8,023 nt of DNA from JAAFHS01 sp046049665 (lineage in GTDB: Bacteria; Pseudomonadota; Alphaproteobacteria; Rhodobacterales; Rhodobacteraceae). Numbering within the stretch: the stretch's first letter is position 1; every line of letters starts with the position of its first letter. Location: positions 1-8,023 of the forward strand of contig JBJOQW010000069.1 in NCBI GenBank assembly GCA_046049665.1, read 5' to 3'. The notes below the pieces were generated by a model. It saw nothing but the letters and a program-made list of their open reading frames with translations, was not told the origin of the DNA and ran no database searches. This document shows positions 1 to 5,585 of the stretch, piece by piece. Both the position numbers and the translations under genes were made by a program.

Positions 1-58
1 TTGTCAGTGCAATTCGAACCGCATCCTTACGAAATTCCTCTGTTCTTCCTGTGCCCAT
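1..58 (-). CDS. IS3-family transposase OrfA, N-terminus only (runs off left edge)
   Basis: Reading the minus strand from the ATG at 58-56 gives MGTGRTEEFRKDAVRIALT before the window ends. This is the typical opening of IS3-family OrfA proteins (HTH_Tnp_1 type), in which a short basic/acidic stretch with 'EFRxDAVRIAL' leads into a helix-turn-helix that binds the element's ends. The ATG has a strong Shine-Dalgarno sequence, AAGGAG, about 8 bases upstream (minus strand), which supports this start. In complete elements OrfA is followed by OrfB, the DDE integrase, made by programmed frameshifting; both would lie outside the window. Only 19 residues are visible, so the family call rests on a short but characteristic match. 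Whether the element is intact cannot be seen. Confidence 0.72.
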   Translation of the reverse strand, partial: MGTGRTEEFRKDAVRIALT

Positions 59-121
59 GAATCATCTCCTTTGCTGCACATTACGCTCTCAAAGGAGCGG
101 CACCAAACCGCGACAGGTCCA
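1..121 (-). mobile_element. Left end of a probable IS3-family insertion sequence (partial)
   Basis: OrfA of IS3 elements normally begins some 50-100 bases inside the terminal inverted repeat, so the end of this element should fall around positions 100-125. A stretch beginning 5'-TGGACCTGTCGCGG on the minus strand (121-108) has the TG start usual for IS3 ends and is offered as the candidate terminus. The right-hand inverted repeat and any target duplication lie outside the window, so the boundary is inferred, not demonstrated. Confidence 0.4.
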
Positions 122-149
122 TTCCTTGCCTTCAATCGGTTGCGAGGGA

Positions 150-195
150 ATGCGGCGGTGCCGGCGGGGTTTCTGCTAGGGTTCATGCGGCGGTG
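150..195. repeat. Two copies of an 11-base direct repeat, ATGCGGCGGTG
   Basis: ATGCGGCGGTG occurs at 150-160 and again at 185-195, a period of 35 bases, just outside the proposed insertion sequence end. With only two copies and a GC-rich word, it may be chance; it could also be a small duplication or part of a protein-binding site. Confidence 0.35.
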
Positions 196-480
196 GCGGA
201 CTGGCTCGCTCACCACGTCTCAAAACCCCAAGGATGGGCCAGCAGAACTGCGGACCCATGACACAAAAGTGGAGGAGCTCAATGATCTGATCCGGGTCGC
301 ACCAAGCAACAACAGGGGATTCCATGAAGCGGATCTTTGCAGGTTGATCGGCCGAGCAGCCTACGATGCACGCGTGCGGGACGTGATCCGACAGTTCAAT
401 TGTCCAAGGTTCGCGGCAATCCTTGCGGTTCATGGACGCGCGGTGTTGGCGGGGGAGATTTCGAGATGATAATCGCTTGC

Positions 481-493
481 TGTATACGGTACA
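481..493. promoter_or_regulatory. Orphan palindrome resembling a GntR/FadR-type operator
   Basis: TGTATACGGTACA has matching half-sites TGTA and TACA separated by five bases. Operators of FadR-subfamily GntR regulators are often of the TTGTATAC-centred kind, and such regulators commonly sit beside catabolic dehydrogenase genes. The site lies about 60 bases past the stop codon of the dehydrogenase remnant and has no intact gene next to it, so if real it is a leftover. Short palindromes of this quality occur by chance. Confidence 0.2.
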
Positions 494-552
494 AACTATC
501 GAAGCGAAGTACGGAGGTTGCGCGGCGAAGCGATGTGACGTGTTTGGCCTCC

Positions 553-825
553 TCAATGTATGCCGCCGAAGCAGACGTTTTTGATTTCGAGGAAATCCTC
601 GATCCCATATTTCGACCCTTCGCGCCCGAGACCGGACTGTTTGATACCTCCAAACGGGGCGACCTCGGTCGAGATCATCCCGGTGTTGACACCTACCATG
701 CCGCTTTCCAACGCCTATGCCATTCGCCAAACTCGTGCCAGATCGCGGCTGTAGAAATAGGCTGCAAGGCCGAATTCGCTGTCGTTGGCCAATGCGATCA
801 CCTCGGCCTCTGTGTCAAACCGGAC
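553..825 (-). pseudogene. C-terminal remnant of a succinate-semialdehyde dehydrogenase (GabD-like ALDH) with an in-frame amber codon
   Basis: Minus-strand translation from about 825 gives VRFDTEAEVIALANDSEFGLA, then AYFYSRDLARVWRMA, a TAG at 717-715, then ALESGMVGVNTGMIST, EVAPFGGIKQSGLGREGSKYG and IEDFLEIKNVCFGGIH, ending at a TGA (555-553). This is the C-terminus of the NAD(P)-dependent aldehyde dehydrogenase superfamily. The 'VAPFGGxKxSGxGREGSKYGIEDYLE' signature is typical of GabD, which oxidises succinate semialdehyde to succinate in GABA catabolism. The residue at the stop is normally Glu in the family (VAEALE), so a single GAG to TAG change explains it. About 90 of roughly 480 codons remain; the cofactor fold and catalytic Cys/Glu are missing. 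Family similarity stops abruptly near 825, where the sequence changes to the oppositely oriented fragment at 835. A related semialdehyde dehydrogenase remains possible. Confidence 0.88.
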
Positions 826-834
826 AGACGAGCG

Positions 835-1116
835 GTGCATCTAGCCGCAATCATTGTGGTCATGCTTGTGAACTCCGCAGCCCTCGCACAACCATAGGTG
901 ATTGGCTGCCTGCCGCCCGAAGTGCCATTCACCGACCTTCCAGAGCCAGTTCTCGACGAGTACTGCGCAGAAATCGCCGCCTACTTTGCGGCCGTCAGCT
1001 CCCACATCGCCTGCCTGGACACAGAGCGCAATCGCGCCCTTTTGGAAGCCCAAAGGGCGACCGGGGCTTGTTCAACCTTCCTCAGCATCCAGTCAGCTCA
1101 GAAGGACCTCCCGTGA
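835..1116 (+). pseudogene. Remnant of a small secreted protein gene, interrupted by an amber codon after the signal peptide
   Basis: From the GTG at 835 the frame reads MHLAAIIVVMLVNSAALAQP, a hydrophobic segment with an A-L-A signal-peptidase site, then TAG (895-897). It continues in the same frame as VIGCLPPEVPFTDLPEPVLDE, YCAEIAAYFAAVSSHIACLDTE and RNRALLEAQ to a TGA at 1114-1116. The second part has two Cys about 40 residues apart, an acidic/proline-rich start and a helical body, which looks like a real exported protein of roughly 90 residues. Reading through one stop restores a secretion signal joined to a mature domain, so I interpret the TAG as a disabling point mutation. The positively charged n-region expected of a signal peptide is absent, because the sequence just upstream belongs to the dehydrogenase fragment; the true start was probably lost at that junction. 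I do not recognise the family. Opposite-strand frames show no better match. Confidence 0.5.
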
Positions 1117-1148
1117 AACCTCTCCTCCCCGCCCTTCTCCTTCGATAA
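1113..1148 (+). pseudogene. Truncated start of a second secreted or lipoprotein gene coupled to the preceding remnant
   Basis: A GTG at 1113-1115 overlaps the TGA of the preceding frame (GTGA) and has AGAAGGA about 8 bases upstream, a classic translational-coupling arrangement. It reads MKPLLPALLLR and then a TAA (1146-1148). The Lys followed by a Leu/Pro/Ala run is typical of the opening of a signal peptide or lipoprotein, but the frame ends before any cleavage site. The likeliest reading is that the rest of the gene was deleted or replaced near 1143. The fragment is very short, so the call rests mainly on the overlap and ribosome binding site. Confidence 0.35.
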
Positions 1149-1161
1149 AACAGGCAACAGA

Positions 1162-1197
1162 ATGGTCCGGAACCAATCAAGGTTGATCCCGGACCAT
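1162..1197 (-). terminator. Inverted repeat downstream of the operon; weak terminator candidate
   Basis: ATGGTCCGG (1162-1170) and CCGGACCAT (1189-1197) are perfect 9-base arms around an 18-base loop that itself contains AACC and GGTT. On the minus strand it lies about 95 bases past the hydrolase stop codon and is followed by TCTGTTGCCTGTTTTATC, which is only moderately T-rich. It may end transcription of the transporter operon, or be an operator or the end of a lost element. Confidence 0.35.
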
Positions 1198-1291
1198 GCC
1201 GCAACTGCTGGGAGGAACAGGAGCGGATCTTCTTTGCGCCACTTGGCCAACAATCGTTGAACAGTCGCTTTATGCGGGCCAGCTAAAGATG

Positions 1292-1951
1292 TCAGGTGAG
1301 CAAACCAGCAACTTTGCTCGCGACAGCCGCGCCAAGAGTCTTGTTGTCTTCGACCGTAAAGTGAATGCCGTCGCAGCCGTTGGTTGACATGATCTTGCCT
1401 GCGTCCAGCATCTCGATGCCGAAGAACGAACACAGCGCGGAATATTGCTTTGGCATTGCAAGTGTCTTTTCGCGACCACCTTCGAACATGCCCTGAAACC
1501 ATTCATGCGGCATTTCAGCCAGTGGGGGCGGGCAGACCACCAAAACCTTGGGCGCGCCGTAAACCGTGCCCACACCGCCCGCTGATGTCAGAATCTGGAT
1601 CAACAGTTTGGAAAGGCCATTCGCAATTTCATATGGCGTACGGCGGAAGACAGCCTTGGTGTCATTGGTGCCCAGCATTACGACAACCAGATCCAGCGGG
1701 AAATGGCTGGCCAGTGCGGCGGGCAGGTGGTTTGATCCGTTCAGCCGCGCATCGGTTGGGTCATCCAGATTGGTCGTGCGGGCCGAAAGCCCTTCTTCCA
1801 ACACCTCAAACCCATCACCCAGGGCTGCAGCCATCACGCCGGTCCAGCGTTCGGAAAACGGGTAACGGGTGGTGGGTGCCCCTGCCAAAGTAGGCACCCA
1901 ACCCCAGGTCAATGAATCGCCAAAGCACATCACGCGTTTCTTGTCAGTCAT
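1292..1951 (-). CDS. SGNH/GDSL hydrolase, arylesterase/acyltransferase of the MsAcT type
   Basis: A 219-residue cytoplasmic-type esterase with no signal peptide. All SGNH blocks are present: FGDSLTWGW with nucleophile Ser13, the block II Gly in EEGLSARTTN (about residue 54), the block III GTND with Asn96, and the block V DGIHF with Asp194 and His197 as the rest of the triad. The whole protein, including WTGVM, DDPTDARLNG, LPLDL-like and VLVVCPPPLAEMPHEWF stretches, closely resembles Mycobacterium smegmatis acyltransferase MsAcT and the rhizobial arylesterases. These oligomeric enzymes hydrolyse short acyl (mainly acetyl) esters and can transfer acyl groups to alcohols. I chose the ATG at 1951 over the open frame's earlier codon because it has GAGGAGG 6 bases upstream and matches the family N-terminus. 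It is the last gene of the transporter operon, 60 bases after the second permease. Inference: it removes acyl groups from the imported compound or a metabolite of it. Confidence 0.93.
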   Translation of the reverse strand: MTDKKRVMCFGDSLTWGWVPTLAGAPTTRYPFSERWTGVMAAALGDGFEVLEEGLSARTTNLDDPTDARLNGSNHLPAALASHFPLDLVVVMLGTNDTKAVFRRTPYEIANGLSKLLIQILTSAGGVGTVYGAPKVLVVCPPPLAEMPHEWFQGMFEGGREKTLAMPKQYSALCSFFGIEMLDAGKIMSTNGCDGIHFTVEDNKTLGAAVASKVAGLLT

Positions 1952-2011
1952 CGTAATCCTCCTCTTTTCGCATAGCATTTGGTGTGTTTCAGCCGCCCCG
2001 CTGGCGGTCGA

Positions 2012-3016
2012 TTATTGGCTTGATCGGCGCATAACCCGGACTATCGCCAGCGAAAGGATCAGCGCGCTGCCGGTGAAAATCTGGTCCATCCAGTAGGGCG
2101 CGCCAATCAAGATCAGGCCTGTGATGCCAAACTGGATCACCGCAATCGACAGAATAGCGCCGCGGACGTTGTAGTTACCCAGTCTGAATGCGGCGGCACT
2201 CAGAAAGGCTGCCGTCAGGCCGGGGAATAAAAGATCAGGGCCTACGTTCGGCGACCCCAGCTGCGCCTTGAACAATTGCACGGTGCCTGCGATGCCCGCC
2301 AGAAAGCCACCTGCGGCAAAGGCAAGCAGTTTTAACTTGTCCGACCTGATCCCGGCCATGCGCGCCGCAGGCGCAGACGACCCGATGGCCTTCCACTGGC
2401 GCCCAATGGGCGTGTGTTCGGTAACGTACCAGACGATCACCGCGACAATCATCAGGTAGTATAGCGTTACTGGCAGACCCAAGGGTTTAGGTTCCGACAG
2501 CAGTTTCAGCGTTTCCTTGGGAAGCCCGGCCTCAATCACTCGGCCACTGGCTAGCCCGGTGATTGCCGCCGTCAGGATAGTGAATGTGCCCAATGTCGTG
2601 ATCAGCGATGGCACACGGAACTTGACCACCAAGAAGCCATTGAAAACCCCAATGCTGGTTGCCACCAGAATGGATGTCAAAACGGCAGGCAGCAGAGGCC
2701 AGGCCAGATGCGACATCAGGGCAGCCGCCGACAAAGAAGCAACCGTAAGGACCGCAGGCAAGGACGCGTCAATTTCGCCTGCGATCAAGGGCACCAAAAG
2801 CGCCATAACGATCAGACCTAGAATGGCAGAGTTACTGACTACGACATTGAAACTTGCGCGGGTGGCAAAGGTTTCCGGTGCCATGATGGTAAAGAAGGTA
2901 AGTTCCGCGATCAGCAGAAAGACCATGCCGTAGGGGGCAGCACGGGCCATCCAGCCCGGTTTGCTTTGCTGGGTTGCATTGCCCCTAAGGGCTGAAAGGT
3001 TGGTCTGGCTGCTCAA
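2012..3016 (-). CDS. CUT2-family sugar ABC transporter permease (second subunit)
   Basis: A 334-residue polytopic membrane protein of the RbsC/XylH class (BPD_transp_2), the usual size for the family, with about 8-10 hydrophobic segments. Recognisable marks are the LVPLIAGEIDASL motif (about residues 75-86, the family 'GGIDLSV' position) and the cytoplasmic coupling stretch TPIGRQWKAIGSSAPAARMAGI (about 202-223) that docks on the ATPase. The hydrophilic N-terminal 25 residues are longer than in its paralogue. The start is a TTG at 3016-3014 overlapping the ATPase stop as TTGA, with AAGGAG about 9 bases upstream; the next Met (residue 23) has no good binding site. It clearly shares ancestry with the permease at 4530-5498 (shared APYG, VPLIAGE, VWYxTExTPxGR, FAAGGxLAG and GAPxWxD), so the pair probably forms a heterodimeric channel. 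Confidence 0.92.
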   Translation of the reverse strand: MSSQTNLSALRGNATQQSKPGWMARAAPYGMVFLLIAELTFFTIMAPETFATRASFNVVVSNSAILGLIVMALLVPLIAGEIDASLPAVLTVASLSAAALMSHLAWPLLPAVLTSILVATSIGVFNGFLVVKFRVPSLITTLGTFTILTAAITGLASGRVIEAGLPKETLKLLSEPKPLGLPVTLYYLMIVAVIVWYVTEHTPIGRQWKAIGSSAPAARMAGIRSDKLKLLAFAAGGFLAGIAGTVQLFKAQLGSPNVGPDLLFPGLTAAFLSAAAFRLGNYNVRGAILSIAVIQFGITGLILIGAPYWMDQIFTGSALILSLAIVRVMRRSSQ

Positions 3017-4533
3017 TGGGACGGCTCCTTGACCGGCGTCAGGGTCCCGATTGTGGCAAGGGATATCTTGTGCTCAGTTGCCTCGGTGCCGGACAGTTCT
3101 GCCACAATCCGACCAGCGCGCATGATCAGAACCCGATCACAGATCGCCTCAAGATCGTCATGCTGGTTTGAAATAACGATCACAGCCGCCCCCTTGGCTG
3201 CTGCGCCCCGAAGGGCGGCATAGATCGCATTTTTGGAACCGATATCCACGCCGATATCAGGTTGGTCACAGATCAAAAGCTTGGGGTTCAAGCGCATCCA
3301 TTTCGCCAGAATAGCCTTTTGCTGGTTGCCGCCCGAATATGAAGAAAAGCGCCGCCACCTGTTCGGGGGCTGCACGTTGAAATCGGCTATCAGGCCGTCA
3401 GCCTCAGCCGCTTCGGCGGTTCCGTTCAGCCAGCCTTTGCGGAAAAACCGGCGCAGATCGGTTGCCGTCATGTTTTCAACAAGACCCAACTCTGCAAAGC
3501 TGCCGTTGCCATGACGGTCCTCTGTCACCAGACCGATACCGGCCGCGACCGCTTCGGCCGGGTGGGCAAAAACGACGGGCTGGCCGTCCAGCATCATCTG
3601 ACCGGCCTGGAAGGCTTGCGCACCAAAGATAATCTCGGCCAATTCGGTGCAGCCTGATCCTTGCAAACCTGTCAGGCCAACCACCTCACCTTTACAGATG
3701 GTCAGGGTAATGTCTTTAATCTTTTGGCCACAGACGCCGGCTAGGGACAGAACCGGAGCGGCGGTCTGCAGACCTTTTTGCGCCGAAGTCTTGACCGTCT
3801 TTTGCAGCTTGCGGCCCAGCATCAATTCGACGATTTCCGCCTCGGTAGTTTCCTTTGTGTTTTCGGTGCCAATCAGCTTGCCTTCGCGCACAACAGAAAT
3901 CCGGTCGCACAGGCGGAACACCTCGGACAGGTGATGCGACACGTAGATCATTCCGATCCCCGTCGCCCGAAGCCGTTCCAGTGTTTCAAACAATGCTCCG
4001 ATTTCGGTGCTTGGCAGGGCAGCGGTGGGTTCATCCAGAACCAACAGCCTTGCGCCGTCTTTCAGGCTTTGGGTGGCACGGGCGATGGCCACTGCGGTGC
4101 GCTGAACCAGGTTCAGACGGCCAATTTCCGCGCGCGGGTCAATCCCGGAATGTCCAAGACTGGCCAGCAACTCTGCCGCCTCGTCATTCATCCTGCGCCA
4201 ACGGATATTGCCAAAAGCTCCGGTTTGAAACCCGGTGCCTAAGCTGATGTTTTCCGCCACACTCAGCGACTGGATCAATCCAAGGTCTTGCTGCACAAAG
4301 GCAATCTGTTTTGCGCCTGGCTGTAACGGATCACCGTTGACCGTGATTGTTCCCTTGTCGATCGACCAATAGCCAGACAGGCATTTGATCAGCGTCGATT
4401 TCCCCGCACCATTTCCGCCCATCAAGGCATGAATCTCGGCTTGGACGACGGTCAGATTGACGCCTTGCAGGATATGGTTCCCGATCAGCGTCTTATGGAG
4501 GTTCACAACATTCAGAAGCGGGGTCTGGTTCAT
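3013..4533 (-). CDS. CUT2-family sugar ABC transporter ATPase with two fused nucleotide-binding domains
   Basis: A 506-residue RbsA/XylG-type protein that powers sugar import through the two permeases. Domain 1 (about 1-245) has Walker A GGNGAGKST with Lys45, the Q-loop FVQQDL (81-82), Walker B LLVLDEPT with Asp167/Glu168 and the switch His200 in VSHHLSE; its signature motif is degenerate (LNLVQ, 140-144). Domain 2 (about 260-500) has the intact signature SGGNQQK (400-406), but its Walker A is GLQGSGCTE with Cys in place of Lys (295), its Walker B reads LLICDQPD with Gln424 for the catalytic Glu, and SNQ replaces the switch motif. The one competent site is therefore expected to be domain 1 Walker A/B with the domain 2 signature. 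I chose the ATG at 4533-4531 over the earlier in-frame ATG at 4551 because it follows GGGGAGG and overlaps the permease stop as ATGA. The last bases overlap the next permease start. Confidence 0.95.
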   Translation of the reverse strand: MNQTPLLNVVNLHKTLIGNHILQGVNLTVVQAEIHALMGGNGAGKSTLIKCLSGYWSIDKGTITVNGDPLQPGAKQIAFVQQDLGLIQSLSVAENISLGTGFQTGAFGNIRWRRMNDEAAELLASLGHSGIDPRAEIGRLNLVQRTAVAIARATQSLKDGARLLVLDEPTAALPSTEIGALFETLERLRATGIGMIYVSHHLSEVFRLCDRISVVREGKLIGTENTKETTEAEIVELMLGRKLQKTVKTSAQKGLQTAAPVLSLAGVCGQKIKDITLTICKGEVVGLTGLQGSGCTELAEIIFGAQAFQAGQMMLDGQPVVFAHPAEAVAAGIGLVTEDRHGNGSFAELGLVENMTATDLRRFFRKGWLNGTAEAAEADGLIADFNVQPPNRWRRFSSYSGGNQQKAILAKWMRLNPKLLICDQPDIGVDIGSKNAIYAALRGAAAKGAAVIVISNQHDDLEAICDRVLIMRAGRIVAELSGTEATEHKISLATIGTLTPVKEPSH

Positions 4534-5498
4534 GTAGCCCCCCTCCCCCAAAAGAACTGCACCGACGCGACCGAGACGATCAGGGCCGTTCCATAAAACA
4601 CCCCATCTATCCAGTTCGGCGCGCCGAGCATACCGATCCCGGTAATGCTGACGGCCAAGGCAAAGATCGCTGTCAGGGTGCCCGCTACGTTGAACGTGCC
4701 GATGCGAAACGCGACCGCCCCCAAAAACACCGAGGCGATGGCAGGAAACAAAAATCCGGCACCAATGCTGGACGTCGCGGCTGCGGACGCCGACAATTGC
4801 AACAAGGCCGCCAGACCGGCAAGCAGACCGCCCGCCGCAAACGCCCCGATCTTCAGCTGGTCACTCGGCAGGCCCAAAAGCCGCGCGCTTTCCGCCGATC
4901 CGCCAACCGCATACCATTTGCGGCCCAGCGGCGTCATTTCGGTGATGTACCAGACGATCAGCGCGATGGCGCACAGGTAAACAAAAGGCAAAGCGCCATA
5001 GGCGAGGTCATTCGACAACCCGCGCAACAAAACGCCGTTTTCACCGCCCACGGTGATCGACCGCCCCTCGGTCAAGGCCTCGCTGGCTCCGCGCAGCAGG
5101 ATCATCATTCCCAAACTGACGATCAGCGAACTGGCCCGCGTCAAGATGACAAGTATGCCAGTCGTGCAACCCAAAAGTGTGGCGACAATCAGACCAACGG
5201 CAGCGGCCCCCGGCACTGACCAGCCGAAATCGGCAACGAGCTTTGCGACGATCAGCATGGTCGTGGTAAAGACCATTGCCAGCGACACGTCAAACTCGCC
5301 CGCGATCAGCGGGACCAGAACGCCAAGCGCAAGAATGGCCAGAACCGATTGGCTGGAAACCGTCGTATGCAGGTTTGCAAGTGTTGCAAACTGATCAGGG
5401 ATCAGGACCGAGAATAGCACGATAAGCGCCGAAAGCCCGATCACCAAGCCATAAGGCGCAACAGCTTTGCCGTTGAAAGAAGGGGTTTTTGTCGACAT
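4530..5498 (-). CDS. CUT2-family sugar ABC transporter permease (first subunit)
   Basis: A 322-residue polytopic inner-membrane protein of the RbsC/XylH class (BPD_transp_2). Visible marks are LVPLIAGEFDVSLA (about 61-74) and the coupling loop TPLGRKWYAVGGSAESARLLGL (about 188-209), followed by a Gly/Ala-rich membrane segment (FAAGGLLAGLAALLQL). With the ATPase and the paralogous permease it forms the transmembrane pore for a substrate delivered by the binding protein encoded just upstream. The ATG at 5498 has AAAGG about 6 bases upstream and gives a family-like N-terminus. It begins 87 bases after the binding protein stop, a gap holding a strong stem-loop, and its TGA overlaps the ATPase start, which implies coupled translation. 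The substrate cannot be read from the sequence. Confidence 0.93.
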   Translation of the reverse strand: MSTKTPSFNGKAVAPYGLVIGLSALIVLFSVLIPDQFATLANLHTTVSSQSVLAILALGVLVPLIAGEFDVSLAMVFTTTMLIVAKLVADFGWSVPGAAAVGLIVATLLGCTTGILVILTRASSLIVSLGMMILLRGASEALTEGRSITVGGENGVLLRGLSNDLAYGALPFVYLCAIALIVWYITEMTPLGRKWYAVGGSAESARLLGLPSDQLKIGAFAAGGLLAGLAALLQLSASAAATSSIGAGFLFPAIASVFLGAVAFRIGTFNVAGTLTAIFALAVSITGIGMLGAPNWIDGVFYGTALIVSVASVQFFWGRGAT

Positions 5499-5526
5499 GA
5501 ATGGCCTTTGGTGGTTTTGTGGATTG

Positions 5527-5554
5527 CAGCGCGGCCGGGAGCTGGGCCGCGCTG
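5527..5554 (-). promoter_or_regulatory. GC-rich intercistronic stem-loop between binding protein and permease genes
   Basis: CAGCGCGGCC (5527-5536) and GGCCGCGCTG (5545-5554) are perfect 10-base arms around an 8-base loop. In the transcript the hairpin lies about 30 bases past the binding protein stop and is followed by CAATCCACAAAACC rather than a U-run, so it is not a standard intrinsic terminator. Such structures after binding protein genes commonly protect the upstream message from 3' decay, raising binding protein levels over membrane subunits. The structure is seen; the role is inferred. Confidence 0.65.
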
Positions 5555-5585
5555 GCTTGTTTTACACTACGAAGGCAACTCGCGA

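Larger units (their letters stand above)
122..552. other. No convincing gene; intergenic or decayed sequence
   Basis: Long open frames exist here on both strands (for example 71-469 plus and 176-730 minus), but they overlap each other, contain no motif I recognise and have no good ribosome binding site at a sensible start. The minus-strand frame also runs into the dehydrogenase remnant in the wrong frame. I therefore read the stretch as non-coding or too decayed to identify. It holds an 11-base direct repeat (150-195) and a small palindrome (481-493), listed separately. Confidence 0.5.

Noticed and set aside
71..469. Plus-strand open frame of 132 codons
   Set aside because: No recognised family, no convincing ribosome binding site, an overlapping long frame on the other strand, and its start lies inside the insertion sequence leader.
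337..897. Plus-strand open frame of 186 codons
   Set aside because: Most of it is antisense to the dehydrogenase remnant. Only the last ~20 codons, from 835, look meaningful, and they are annotated separately.
841..1053. Minus-strand open frame with a Cys/His-rich end (CEGCGVHKHDHNDC)
   Set aside because: The zinc-finger look is suggestive, but the plus-strand frame has a signal peptide, a helical body and a coupled downstream start, which fits better.
1098..1502. Minus-strand open frame of 134 codons overlapping the hydrolase
   Set aside because: Its upper part is an out-of-frame shadow of the SGNH hydrolase. The lower part has no recognised motif and conflicts with the coupled plus-strand start at 1113.
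1952..1978. Upstream start for the hydrolase (adds nine residues)
   Set aside because: The GAGGAGG site lies within this stretch and points to the ATG at 1951, which matches MsAcT-like N-termini.
2517..2933. Plus-strand frames of 60-140 codons opposite the permease and ATPase genes (also 3778-4247, 4645-5219, 5766-6129, 7132-7470)
   Set aside because: These are antisense shadows of well-supported genes, caused by GC-rich codon use.
4534..4551. Upstream ATG start for the ATPase (adds MGEGGY)
   Set aside because: The ATG at 4533 has a better placed G-rich binding site, forms the ATGA overlap and matches the family N-terminus.
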